Of a stretch of DNA of 64,000 bases, positions 33,039-41,602 are shown one piece after another. Source of the stretch: Singulisphaera sp. GP187 (GTDB lineage: Bacteria > Planctomycetota > Planctomycetia > Gemmatales > Gemmataceae); the NCBI GenBank assembly GCA_945905925.1, contig CAMDQN010000002.1, forward strand, positions 1-64,000, read 5' to 3'. How positions within the stretch are numbered: the stretch's first letter is position 1; every line of letters begins with the position of its first letter. The notes below the pieces were generated by a model. The model was not told the DNA's origin. It searched no databases and saw nothing but the letters and a program-made list of their open reading frames with translations. A program made the position numbers and the translations under genes.

Positions 33039-33821
33039 ATGAGCGAACACAACCCACCGCCGTCACGTGCCCAGCGCGGCCTTGCCGTGCTGGTGGGTTT
33101 GTTTGCCACGTGGCAACTCGTTTTCCTCCCAGCCGCGAACCTTGTCGTTTTCGTGCCACTGCGCCCAGCCTGGCCTCCACTCGAACCGCCAGTTAACGCG
33201 TACCAGAAGAAAGGCACATTCACCACGTTCGAGCCGCTTCAGCGGACCGCGGACCGCGCCGGCCGAGCACTCGAATTCTGGGGAGAAACATCCGGGCAGG
33301 AACAGGGGTGGTCCCTGTTCGCGCCGGGCACGCCGCCGTACTCGGTGTTCGTCGCAACCGAATTCCAGTGGGTCGATGACACCAGTGACACCATGCTGTC
33401 ACAATACGAGCCGCGCGACTACGCGAACCCGCCGTTCCGCACACCGCTCTTTTACAACCGGCACTTTCACTTTGAATCGCAGTTCGTCGCGGCGGTGTGG
33501 CACGCAGCGCCGGAAGCGGTCGCGGAGCACCCGGAACACTGGGCCAATCTCCCCGACATCGTGCGCGCTTCGCAGAACGAGATTCGCGCGTGGCTCGGCT
33601 GGCGGTTGAAGGAGTATCTCGCGGCGAACTCGCACCGCGACCGGTCGCGCGCAGTAATCCTCAAGCACCGCTATATCAGCACGCCGAAGCCAGGTGAGCA
33701 CCTCGACGCGCCGCGTGCTGTGGCCGAACGACCGTTCGCGCGATGGTGGCCCGATACGGACGCGCTGGATGCGTTCGACGTGACGACGATGCGGTACGTT
33801 CCCGTGGGGGCGAAGCCGTGA
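33039..33821 (+). CDS. Single-pass membrane protein paired with the HTTM gene
   Basis: This 260-residue protein has one transmembrane segment near the N-terminus (about 15-40: LAVLVGLFATWQLVFLPAAN) and a large extracytoplasmic part with many aromatic and charged residues (EFQWVDDTSDTMLSQYEPRD, FYNRHFHFESQFVAAVWHAA). It is not a known enzyme. Its TGA overlaps the GTG start of the HTTM gene by 4 bases, so the two are translationally coupled and probably act together. Confidence 0.78.
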   Translation: MSEHNPPPSRAQRGLAVLVGLFATWQLVFLPAANLVVFVPLRPAWPPLEPPVNAYQKKGTFTTFEPLQRTADRAGRALEFWGETSGQEQGWSLFAPGTPPYSVFVATEFQWVDDTSDTMLSQYEPRDYANPPFRTPLFYNRHFHFESQFVAAVWHAAPEAVAEHPEHWANLPDIVRASQNEIRAWLGWRLKEYLAANSHRDRSRAVILKHRYISTPKPGEHLDAPRAVAERPFARWWPDTDALDAFDVTTMRYVPVGAKP

Positions 33822-34726
33822 GCGATGCGCGACTCGTCGGCGTGCAACCGTGGTTCCCGTGGCCGCTGTCGCGGTGGACTTGGTGGACTGAACCCATCCC
33901 GGCGGAACGCGTCGCGGCGCTCCGCATCGCGACCGCGCTCGTGCTGCTCGTCGATATCTTCGTCGAACACCTGCCGCACTTCACCGCGTTCTTCGCGCCC
34001 GATGTCGCGAGCCTGCGCCTCTACGACGGCCGGTTCCGCGGCGATCACGGGTACTGGTCCGTGCTGCGGTGGCTTCCCGTGGAATGGGGCACCCGGGCGC
34101 TGTTCGGTGTGTGGATCGCGTCTGCGGTCGCGCTGCTGGTCGGCTGGCGCCCGCTTGTCAGCGGGTTGCTCGCGTGGGCGTGCGCGGTCTCCGTGTGGAA
34201 CTTCTCTCCGGGTCTTCACAACGGCGGGGACCGGTTGCGGCACACGCTGTTCCTGATGGTCGCGGTGAGTTGTTCGGGCGCGGTGTGGAGCGTCTCGTCG
34301 GTGCGGAGCAAAACCGACCCGCGACCGGTGCTCGTTCCAGGCTGGCCGGTGAAGGTGCTCTTCGTGCAGCTCGCGGTGCTGTATTTCTTCAGCGGGTACT
34401 ACAAGGTTCTCAGCCCGCAGTGGCGGAGCGGGTTTGCGATGTACTGGGCATCGCGCGATCTCGCGTGGTCGCTGTGCCCCGGTGCCGCGGACCTGCTCCC
34501 GGTGTGGGCACACCGGCTTTCGGCGCTGGTCACGCTCGTGTGGGAACTCGGCTTCCCCGTCCTCGCGGTGGTAAATCGCACACGAACCGTCACGCTCGTG
34601 CTGGGCGTTGTGTTCCACCTAGGCACACTATTCACGCTCGAAGTCGGCCACTTCGCGCTGTACGCGATCGCGTGCTACGCGGCGTTCGTCCCGTGGGAAC
34701 ACGTGCGTCTCCGGGTCCGACGCTAA
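33818..34726 (+). CDS. HTTM-domain membrane protein
   Basis: This 302-residue protein has about seven or eight transmembrane segments and HTTM-like features (HTTM is the membrane domain related to vitamin-K-dependent gamma-carboxylase): PAERVAALRIATALVLLVDI at the start, NFSPGLHNGGDRLRHTLFLM, VQLAVLYFFSGYYKVLSPQW, and GVVFHLGTLFTLEVGHFALY. The start is GTG 33818, overlapping the previous stop (GTGA). The TAA stop is inside a ggtccgacgctaaac repeat motif, and the last 4 bases overlap the convergent selA gene. The catalytic role is unknown. Confidence 0.82.
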   Translation: MSDARLVGVQPWFPWPLSRWTWWTEPIPAERVAALRIATALVLLVDIFVEHLPHFTAFFAPDVASLRLYDGRFRGDHGYWSVLRWLPVEWGTRALFGVWIASAVALLVGWRPLVSGLLAWACAVSVWNFSPGLHNGGDRLRHTLFLMVAVSCSGAVWSVSSVRSKTDPRPVLVPGWPVKVLFVQLAVLYFFSGYYKVLSPQWRSGFAMYWASRDLAWSLCPGAADLLPVWAHRLSALVTLVWELGFPVLAVVNRTRTVTLVLGVVFHLGTLFTLEVGHFALYAIACYAAFVPWEHVRLRVRR

Positions 34727-36111
34727 ACGGAACTGACGGCCTGAGTGAGGGCACCCAATAGCTCTGCTTCTTGCCGCTCGAATACGCATCGCAGATCGAG
34801 GAGAACGCGCCCGTCTTGCACGCGCGTGACCACCGCGGGCGTGCCGGTGCGCAGCCGCGCGGCGAGTTCCGTTTCGCTCAACCCTTCGGCGCTCAGCCCG
34901 AGCACCATCGTCGGAACGCTCACATCGGGAAGCGACCCGCCGCCGACGAACGACTCGTCTTCCCACACGCCGACCGTCACACCGGGAATCGCCCGCACCC
35001 ACGCCGCAAACGCGTCGCTCCGCTGCTTCAACACCGCGAGCGGCGTCGTCAACATGCGCAGCGTGGGCACTTCGCGAACCGCCTTCGCTGGGTCGCGGTA
35101 AAGCAGCAACGTCGCTTCGAGCGCGGCGAGTGTCATCTTGTCCAAACGGAACGCGCGCATCAGTGGGTCTTTCTCGATCTTCTCGATGATCGCTGCCTTT
35201 CCCGCGATCACGCCGCACTGTGGACCGCCGAGGAGTTTGTCGCCGCTGAAGAGGACGAGGTCCGCGCCGGCCGCGATGCTCGCGGAGATTAATGGTTCGC
35301 CCGGCAAGCCGAACGGCGTGAGATCAATCAACTGCCCGCTGCCGGCGTCGTCGATCACGAGCAGGTTGTGCTTGCGGCTGAGTCCCACCAGCTCCGCGAG
35401 TTCAACGGAACGCGTGTACCCGCGAACGCGATAGTTACTGCAGTGAACCCGCATCAGCACCGCGGTGTTCGACGTGATTGCGCGCTCGTAATCGCTGAGG
35501 CGCGTGATGTTGGTGGTGCCGACTTCGCGGAGCGTCGCGCCGCTCACGGCCATCACGTCGGGGATGCGGAAACTGCCGCCGATCTCGACCAACTGCCCGC
35601 GCGAAACGATCACCTCTTTACCTTGCGCGACGGTGCGAAGCGCGATCACGGTCGCGGCGGCGCAGTTGTTCACGGCGGTTGCGCTCTCGGCGCCGGTCAG
35701 CAATTTCAAACTCGCGCGCAGGTTCCCCTGCCGGCTCGCGCGCTTTCCGGTTTTGAGGTCGAGTTCAAGGTTCAGATACCCGCGAGCGGCTTCATACGCG
35801 GCGCGGGCGGCGTCTTCGTGAAGGGGTGATCGCCCGAGGTTGGTGTGAAGCACGACACCGGTCGCGTTGATCACCGGGCGGATCGCGGGCGCGGCTTGCG
35901 TCTCGAGCGCCGCAAGCACTTCCGCCGCGAGCGCATCGACGTTCACGGCAAACACTTCACCGGCGGCGAGCCGCGTACGAATGGCACCGAGTGCTGTGCG
36001 CGCTGTGGCAGTGATCGCGTCGGGCGGGTGTCGGTCGCGCGCCGCGGCGAGAGCGGGCGCCGCGAGCACCTTCGTTACAGAGGGCAATTCACGGAACGGG
36101 TTGTCGCTCAT
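34723..36111 (-). CDS. selA: L-seryl-tRNA(Sec) selenium transferase
   Basis: This 462-residue protein matches SelA, the PLP enzyme that converts Ser-tRNA(Sec) to Sec-tRNA(Sec) with selenophosphate. It shows NPFRELPSVTKVLAAPAL at the start, PVINATGVVLHTNLGRSPL, the segment SRGQLVEIGGSFRIPDVMAV, LLVIDDAGSGQLIDL and the PLP lysine in LVLFSGDKLLGGPQCGVIAG. It implies a selenoprotein-coding genome, but selB, selC and selD are not in this window. It shares 4 bases with the convergent HTTM gene. A GCG-rich start region gives no clear ribosome binding site. Confidence 0.93.
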   Translation of the reverse strand: MSDNPFRELPSVTKVLAAPALAAARDRHPPDAITATARTALGAIRTRLAAGEVFAVNVDALAAEVLAALETQAAPAIRPVINATGVVLHTNLGRSPLHEDAARAAYEAARGYLNLELDLKTGKRASRQGNLRASLKLLTGAESATAVNNCAAATVIALRTVAQGKEVIVSRGQLVEIGGSFRIPDVMAVSGATLREVGTTNITRLSDYERAITSNTAVLMRVHCSNYRVRGYTRSVELAELVGLSRKHNLLVIDDAGSGQLIDLTPFGLPGEPLISASIAAGADLVLFSGDKLLGGPQCGVIAGKAAIIEKIEKDPLMRAFRLDKMTLAALEATLLLYRDPAKAVREVPTLRMLTTPLAVLKQRSDAFAAWVRAIPGVTVGVWEDESFVGGGSLPDVSVPTMVLGLSAEGLSETELAARLRTGTPAVVTRVQDGRVLLDLRCVFERQEAELLGALTQAVSSV

Positions 36112-36136
36112 GCGAACAGTCTACGCGGGCGGGGCG

Positions 36137-36364
36137 TCACGGCCCGTCGTTGCTGGCCACGTTCAGCACGCGAACGATCTCGTCCGCCCGGTAGCCGCGT
36201 TCGACCATGGACTGCTTGAGGGCCGCGTTGCGGTCGGCCACGCGGAGTTTCCGCCACTGCTCCGTAACGGTTGCCACGATGAGCCACAGCGCTAGGCCGC
36301 CGAAGAGGAACGTGACGAACAGCACCGCGACCAGATCCTTCGCGACGGCTTCTTCGATCGACAT
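36137..36364 (-). CDS. Small membrane protein with C-terminal helix
   Basis: This 75-residue protein has one transmembrane segment (about 11-32: LVAVLFVTFLFGGLALWLIV) and a helical cytoplasmic tail (KQSMVERGYRADEIVRVLNV). The tail motif, with its ERGYxADEIV pattern, is seen in several small planctomycete membrane proteins, and the layout is like PspB. It ends 25 bases upstream of the selA start on the same strand, so it may share its transcript. Confidence 0.65.
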   Translation of the reverse strand: MSIEEAVAKDLVAVLFVTFLFGGLALWLIVATVTEQWRKLRVADRNAALKQSMVERGYRADEIVRVLNVASNDGP

Positions 36365-36547
36365 GGGCCACCCCCGGAGGTGAGTTCATCCTGCGCTTCG
36401 CTGGTCGGGAGCGCGGATTGAGGCTATTTCCGATTCTCTCCACTTCACGGACCGTCCGCAACACCGGGACGACTACTTTCCCGCGAGCGGCCCGTCTGAT
36501 AGAACTGGTACAGGCGATTCAAATTCGATTGCTCATCGGAAGTGGCT

Positions 36548-37423
36548 ATGGAAATTCACCAGCTCAGGTACTTTGTTGCGGTGGCCGAAATGGGCAGTTT
36601 CACGCGCGCCGCCGAGCGAGAAGGCGTAACCCAGCCGACGCTCAGCGAGCAGATCATGCGGCTGGAGAGCAAACCGCACGGACTGAACCGCCGGCTCTTC
36701 GACCGGTTGGGGCGGAAGGTCGTACTCACGGACGCGGGCCAGGAACTACTCGGTCACGCGCAGGCGATCCTCGCGGCGGTGAAGAACGCCGAGCGCGCGG
36801 TCCGCGACTCTGCCGAAGGCGGTTCGCTTCGCGTCGGCGCGATTCCCACCGTCGCACCATTCCTGCTGCCCGGCACGGTCACCAAGTTCCGCAAGGACCA
36901 CCTGAACGTACAACTGCAACTCAAAGAAGACCTCACCGAGCGGCTCCTCGCGGACCTGCTCGCGGGCGAACTCGACGTCGCGCTCATGGCGATGCCAATT
37001 CGCGACGAACGGTTACACGTCGAGAAGTTGTTCACTGAACCGCTCGTGATGGCGCTGCCTCTGAAGCACCGGCTCGCGACCAAGACCGAAGTGAAATTGG
37101 CCGATGTGCTCGAAGAACCGTTCATCCTGCTCGACGACATGCACTGCTTCGGCGATCAGGTGTTGAGCTTCTGTCACCGCGGCGGCGTGGAACCGCGTGT
37201 GGTGTGTCGCGGGGAACAGATCGTCACGCTGTTGGCGATGGTCGCGGCGAATCAGGGCGTGTCGATCGTGCCGGAGATGGCTGCGACCGCAGATACGGGC
37301 AAGCAGTGCGTGTACCGGCCGCTCGGCAAACCGGCCCCGACGCGTACGCTGTGCGCCGTGTGGCACAAGCAGCGGTTCCGCCCGCCGTCGCTGCGGGCGT
37401 TCGTGGACGTGGCGAAGAGGTAG
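36548..37423 (+). CDS. OxyR-like LysR-family regulator
   Basis: This 291-residue protein has a LysR-type winged helix at 1-60 (MEIHQLRYFVAVAEMGSFTR, VTQPTLSEQIMRLESK) and a substrate-binding domain. In the second half it has Cys200 and Cys209 (DMHCFGDQVLSFCHRGG), nine residues apart. E. coli OxyR uses Cys199 and Cys208 as a peroxide-sensing disulfide, with similar sequence around them. I infer a peroxide-responsive regulator. The start at 36548 follows ggaag; a GTG at 36542 is possible. No antioxidant gene is adjacent. Confidence 0.87.
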   Translation: MEIHQLRYFVAVAEMGSFTRAAEREGVTQPTLSEQIMRLESKPHGLNRRLFDRLGRKVVLTDAGQELLGHAQAILAAVKNAERAVRDSAEGGSLRVGAIPTVAPFLLPGTVTKFRKDHLNVQLQLKEDLTERLLADLLAGELDVALMAMPIRDERLHVEKLFTEPLVMALPLKHRLATKTEVKLADVLEEPFILLDDMHCFGDQVLSFCHRGGVEPRVVCRGEQIVTLLAMVAANQGVSIVPEMAATADTGKQCVYRPLGKPAPTRTLCAVWHKQRFRPPSLRAFVDVAKR

Positions 37424-37426
37424 GGT

Positions 37427-37539
37427 TTGTAGGGTGGGTCAAGACTTTGCGCAGGCCCACCACAGCGATACCAGAACGATGGACCTCGTAACTTCAACTC
37501 ACGCTGGTGGGCCTGCGCAAAGCCTTGACCCACCCTACA
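37427..37539. repeat. TTTTGTAGGGTGGGC-family inverted repeat, copy 2
   Basis: Arms of about 35 bases, 37427-37460 and 37505-37539 (tgtagggtgggtcaagactt and its complement, with one extra base), enclose 44 bases. It lies between the convergent oxyR-like and TIM-barrel isomerase genes. Confidence 0.85.
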
Positions 37540-37543
37540 TTTG

Positions 37544-38338
37544 TCATGTGGGCAGCGCGAATCGCTTGAGGAACTTCACCCCCGCAGTCACGTCGGCGAG
37601 TTTGTTCTCGCCCTGCTCGCGCTCGACCGCGAGGAACCCGTCGAACTCCAAGACTTGCAGCGTCGCGGTCAGCGCCATCCAGTCGATGTCGCCGGCCCCG
37701 AGCGGCACTTCCTGCAGCCCGCGACTCACACCCGCCGAGCGCGCGTCGCGGGCGTGGACATGCGCCACCAACCCTTCGAGCGGCATCAGGTTCGCGAGCG
37801 GATCGTGCCCATGAAGGAGAAAGTTCGCGGGGTCGAACGTCACTTTCAAACTGCCCACGTCGAACGTCGCGAGATACTCCTTCACCTTCTCGGCGGGGTC
37901 GAAGCCGACCTCCAGCGCGACGACACACCCGATGCGATCGCCGTAGCTACCGAGCGAGAGCAGTGACTCGCGCATCAGAAGTGCGCGGGGCGTCGCTTCG
38001 TCGTCGGGCAGTTTCGGGCACGCGACCACCACGCGGCGCGCGCCGAGGTCGAACGCGAGTTGCATCGCCTTCCGCACGCGTTCGAGGCGCTGTTGCAGGT
38101 CGGCGGCCACGTCCAGCCCGCGGCGCACCGGCACGTTCAGGGCAGCGAGTTCGAGGTCGAATGAGCGGAGCAGGTTACGGAACTCGCGCCGACCGGTTTC
38201 GCCGAGCGCGTCCGGTGCGAGGTCGCGGACCGCGTCCACCTGAATGCCGCGTGCGCCCATTCGTGCCGCGGCTTCGACCGCCGACCGCAGCGGTAACTGC
38301 GTGGACTCGACAACGATCCCGATGCGAAGAGGTTTCAT
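37544..38338 (-). CDS. Sugar phosphate isomerase/epimerase-like TIM barrel
   Basis: This 264-residue protein has the xylose-isomerase-like TIM-barrel fold: MKPLRIGIVVESTQLPL, AAARMGARGIQVDAVRDLAP, LGARRVVVACPKLPDDEATP, VVALEVGFDPAEKVKEYLAT, VTFDPANFLLHGHDPLANLM, LVAHVHARDARSAGVSRGLQ and FLAVEREQGENKLADV. Metal-binding Glu, Asp, His and Glu residues appear present. The substrate is unknown. The ATG overlaps the TGA of the nuclease-like gene (ATGA), and the same transcript should begin with hisS. Confidence 0.85.
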   Translation of the reverse strand: MKPLRIGIVVESTQLPLRSAVEAAARMGARGIQVDAVRDLAPDALGETGRREFRNLLRSFDLELAALNVPVRRGLDVAADLQQRLERVRKAMQLAFDLGARRVVVACPKLPDDEATPRALLMRESLLSLGSYGDRIGCVVALEVGFDPAEKVKEYLATFDVGSLKVTFDPANFLLHGHDPLANLMPLEGLVAHVHARDARSAGVSRGLQEVPLGAGDIDWMALTATLQVLEFDGFLAVEREQGENKLADVTAGVKFLKRFALPT

Positions 38339-38883
38339 GAAAGAGATTCTACCACGTCCGGCGCGGGCGCGAGGAAGTGCGTGATCGGCTTCACGAGTGC
38401 GCGGAAGTCCGCGGTCGCGAGATGCACGGTGCCCCAGCGCGGGCTTCGCGTGCGCATGTGCGCACGGTAGTCGGTGGCGAGCACACCGCGGAACAGGTAG
38501 TTGCGCCCGCGGAACGCGAACAGGTCGGGAACGCCGGCGGGCATCTGAACGGCAATCGCGAGGTGGTACACGAACGCGAGCACGCCGCGAAAGCCTTCGC
38601 CGAACTTGTCGGCCCAGCGGAGCAGGCTGTCCACGTCTTCGAGTTCGCACCAGTTGTGCCAGACGTTGCGCGGTCGGCCGCCCGCACTGGAACCGGGGAA
38701 CTTACGGCCCTTCACGTCCACGATGAGCTTCGCGTCGCTCGGCCCGACGACGATGAAGTCCGGCGACTTCACTTCGTCGGCATCGAGGTAACTGCGCCGC
38801 GATTCCATCACCGGCACGACCGCGGCGCCCCGCTCGCGCAGGTACGCATCGAACGCCGCCTCGTAGTGGTTGTCGGACTTCAT
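38335..38883 (-). CDS. PD-(D/E)XK nuclease-like protein with HYE motif
   Basis: This 182-residue protein starts MKSDNHYEAAFDAYLRERGA. A PD-(D/E)XK-type core follows: ADEVKSPDFIVV and, 10 residues on, LIVDVKGRKFPG, giving Asp, Asp and Lys in the expected spacing. The end (HLATADFRALVKPITHFLAP) is helical. Nuclease activity is an inference from the core motif. It begins 1 base after the hisS stop and its own stop overlaps the isomerase start, so it is the middle gene of a coupled operon. Why a nuclease sits behind hisS is unknown. Confidence 0.72.
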   Translation of the reverse strand: MKSDNHYEAAFDAYLRERGAAVVPVMESRRSYLDADEVKSPDFIVVGPSDAKLIVDVKGRKFPGSSAGGRPRNVWHNWCELEDVDSLLRWADKFGEGFRGVLAFVYHLAIAVQMPAGVPDLFAFRGRNYLFRGVLATDYRAHMRTRSPRWGTVHLATADFRALVKPITHFLAPAPDVVESLS

Positions 38884-38884
38884 G

Positions 38885-40237
38885 TCAGCGCACGTTGGGC
38901 AAAACGAGTTGCTTGATTCGTTCTACCAACTCCGCTTCCGGCACGGCGGCTTCCTCGCGCTTCGCGAGGTTCTTCACGTTCCACACGCCCGTGGCGAACT
39001 CGCGGTCGCCCGCGATCACCGCGAGCTTGAACCCGCGTTTCTCCGCGTACCCGAGCTGCACGCCGATCTTCTTCGCGTCCGGGTACACTTCCACGTTCAC
39101 GCCGGCGGCGCGGAGAGCGCGAGCGATGCGCTGGTAGTCGCCGAGACGGGTCGCGTCGAAGTTCACCACCAGCACCTGAGCCGGTGTGGTTTGTCCCGTG
39201 AGGAGCGGGTGTTTCAGTTCCTCCATCGCGGCGATCAGGCGATCCAGGCCGAGGGACGCGCCGACACCGGGGAGCACCTGTTTCGTGTACTTGCTCGCGA
39301 GGTTGTCGTACCGGCCGCCGCTGCACACGCTCCCGATCCCGGGCAGGTCGGTGAGGAAGGTTTCGTAAATCGTGCCGGTGTAGTAGTCGAGACCGCGCGC
39401 GATGCTCAGGTCGATCTTGATGCGACCGTCGGGAACGCCCGCGGTCTTCGCTACAAGGAGCAGTTCGCGCAACCGATGAATGCCTTCCGCGGCTTTCTCG
39501 TTCGGCGAACCGGCGAAGAACGCTTCCACCTTGTCGAGAACTTCCGCGTTCGTGCCGGTCGTCTCCGCGAGGTCGAGCACCGCGTCTGCCTGCGCCACGG
39601 TCACGCTCGCTTCCTTCACCATCTCCTCGGCCACTTTCTCGCGACCGATCTTCGGTAGCTTGTCGAGCGACCGCAGCAGCGGAACGGCCTTGTCCGCGAC
39701 ACCCTTCAGTTCGAGCAGCCCGTTCAGCACCATGCGGTTGTTGATGCGGATCTCGAACCCATCGAAGCCGATCGCGGTGAACAGGTCGTTGATGACGAGC
39801 GCCACCTCAACGTCGGCGGCGTTGGACGTGGTGCCGATGGTGTCGAAGTCGCACTGCCAGAACTCGCGGTAGCGGCCTTGACCCGGGCGCTCGCCGCGCC
39901 ACACCGGACCCATCGCGTACCGCTTGAACGGCGTTCCGAGTTCGTTGATGTACTGTGCGCTGAACCGCGCGAACGGAACCGTCAGGTCGAAGCGGAGGCC
40001 CATTTCCTCTTTCTTGCTCTCCACCATGCGGACAACGTAAATCCGCTTGTCGGATTCCTCGCCGCCGTTGCCGAGCAACACGTCGAGCGATTCACACGCG
40101 GGCGTGTCGATCGGCGTAAACCCATAAGAGCGGTACACGTCGCGGGCACGGCGAAGCACCTCTTCGCGCGCGAGCATGACCGATGGCAGGTAGTCGCGGA
40201 ACCCAGACAGGGTTCGCGGGGTAATCAGATTGGACAC
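38885..40237 (-). CDS. hisS: Histidine--tRNA ligase
   Basis: This 450-residue protein is a class II synthetase. Motif 1 lies in the GFRDYLPSVMLAREEVLRRA and YGFTPIDTP region; motif 2 is KRYAMGPVWRGERPGQGRYR EFWQ; the histidine-specific patch is KIDLSIARGLDYYTGTIYE; motif 3 is GVGASLGLDRLIA. The C-terminal anticodon-binding domain (QVLVVNFDATRLGDYQRIAR onward) is present. Length is normal. It probably leads the operon hisS / nuclease-like / isomerase. Confidence 0.96.
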   Translation of the reverse strand: MSNLITPRTLSGFRDYLPSVMLAREEVLRRARDVYRSYGFTPIDTPACESLDVLLGNGGEESDKRIYVVRMVESKKEEMGLRFDLTVPFARFSAQYINELGTPFKRYAMGPVWRGERPGQGRYREFWQCDFDTIGTTSNAADVEVALVINDLFTAIGFDGFEIRINNRMVLNGLLELKGVADKAVPLLRSLDKLPKIGREKVAEEMVKEASVTVAQADAVLDLAETTGTNAEVLDKVEAFFAGSPNEKAAEGIHRLRELLLVAKTAGVPDGRIKIDLSIARGLDYYTGTIYETFLTDLPGIGSVCSGGRYDNLASKYTKQVLPGVGASLGLDRLIAAMEELKHPLLTGQTTPAQVLVVNFDATRLGDYQRIARALRAAGVNVEVYPDAKKIGVQLGYAEKRGFKLAVIAGDREFATGVWNVKNLAKREEAAVPEAELVERIKQLVLPNVR

Positions 40238-40293
40238 GGAAACCTCCAGGGCGCGCCGGCGCCCTTCGGGTCGCAGCGACGCGAATGCTTGTT

Positions 40294-41496
40294 TTACGAC
40301 GTGTTCCGCTTGCGGGCGCTGACGCGCTTCAGGAACTGGCGCTCCTCATCGGTCAGCGACGCCTGACCGCTGCGCGCGATCTTTTCGAGCAACTGGTCCA
40401 TGCGCTCGTCGTCTTGCTGCTTCTGCTCGGCTTCGAACGCGGCCTTGCGCGCCCGACGTGCCTCCCGCCACCGCGCGATCGGGCCGGGCCGTTTCGGTTG
40501 CGGGGCCGGCTCCTCGTCCTTCTCCAGACTCGTGTAGCCCGCCGAAAAGTCGTAGCCGAACGGACCCTCTTCCATCTCCAACTGCGCCAGTTTCATCGAG
40601 GCGGAGTACAGCATGAAAAGAGCAAGCCCGAGGAACAGCGCCTCGTTCCACGCGATGGACGCGATCAGGAACACCACCGCGAACGCGAACCCGGTGTACG
40701 CAGCAACGACAACCCCGCGCCGGTGGTCGGTTCGCGCCCAAACCAGCGATTGCAGCAACTGACCGCCGTCCAGCGGGTACGCCGGGATCATGTTGAACAG
40801 AAACAGGATCAAGTTGAGCCAGAAGATGCGGTACGCCCACACCAGCCACCCCGGCAGGACGGCCCGTTCGTAGCCCATCGCGGTCATCGCCTTGTCGTAC
40901 TCGGCCGTGTCCGTTGGTTTCGGGAACCGCGCGTTGTTCTGCTTCTCGTACTCGTCCCGCTTCTGCTGGAACTCCTTGAACGTCGGTTCCTCGTTGGTGC
41001 CGGGCTTGTAGACTTTCGGCGTGTAGACGCTCGTGTAGGTGCGGCCGTCGCGGAAGTTGCTCATCTGCGTGGCGTGCGGGTCGGCCGCCGGGTTGAGGCT
41101 CGGGGCGAACCCGGCGGCGATCATCGCGACCGCGCACACAAGGCAGATGAGCACGTTCACCGCGGGGCCAGCAGCCACCGTGATGAACAGCGCGCGCCAC
41201 CGGTGAGGAATCTCGGTGTACGCTAAACCGCCGAGCGGCCAGATCAAGATTTCGCGAGCGTCACCGCCTACGTACCGCGCCCCGAAGCAGTGACCGAACT
41301 CGTGCAGCAGCACGCTCACGAACAGCACCACCACGGTGAGCAGCAACTTGTCCAGCCACCACACGTTGTCGTACTGCGTCAGGCTCAGTTGCCGGAGGAA
41401 CAGCCCAATCGTGATAACGAAGAAGAAGATGTGGACCCGGACCTGAATCCCGAACACCCGGAACACCGGGATCGACCAACTCATCGGATCGCGCAT
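40294..41496 (-). CDS. Site-2 protease family (M50) membrane metalloprotease
   Basis: This 400-residue protein has transmembrane segments and the zinc site HEFGH at 65-69, with the third ligand in NMIPAYPLDGGQLL at 235-248. Family members cut membrane-bound anti-sigma factors or other substrates inside the membrane. There is a large loop at 131-215 rich in charged residues, longer than the usual S2P loop. The last 70 residues are cytoplasmic and helical, ending with IARSGQASLTDEERQFLKRV, a tail also seen on planctomycete rhomboids. The start may be 41496 or the Met at 41484. Confidence 0.88.
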   Translation of the reverse strand: MRDPMSWSIPVFRVFGIQVRVHIFFFVITIGLFLRQLSLTQYDNVWWLDKLLLTVVVLFVSVLLHEFGHCFGARYVGGDAREILIWPLGGLAYTEIPHRWRALFITVAAGPAVNVLICLVCAVAMIAAGFAPSLNPAADPHATQMSNFRDGRTYTSVYTPKVYKPGTNEEPTFKEFQQKRDEYEKQNNARFPKPTDTAEYDKAMTAMGYERAVLPGWLVWAYRIFWLNLILFLFNMIPAYPLDGGQLLQSLVWARTDHRRGVVVAAYTGFAFAVVFLIASIAWNEALFLGLALFMLYSASMKLAQLEMEEGPFGYDFSAGYTSLEKDEEPAPQPKRPGPIARWREARRARKAAFEAEQKQQDDERMDQLLEKIARSGQASLTDEERQFLKRVSARKRNTS

Positions 41497-41602
41497 CGGA
41501 CGAACTCACTCACGCGCCGCGAACGGGTTGTCGGCGGACCATTGTTAATCTACCATCGCGAAGGGGATGTCGCAATTCCGGCGCTCAACCAAGAGGGATC
41601 GC

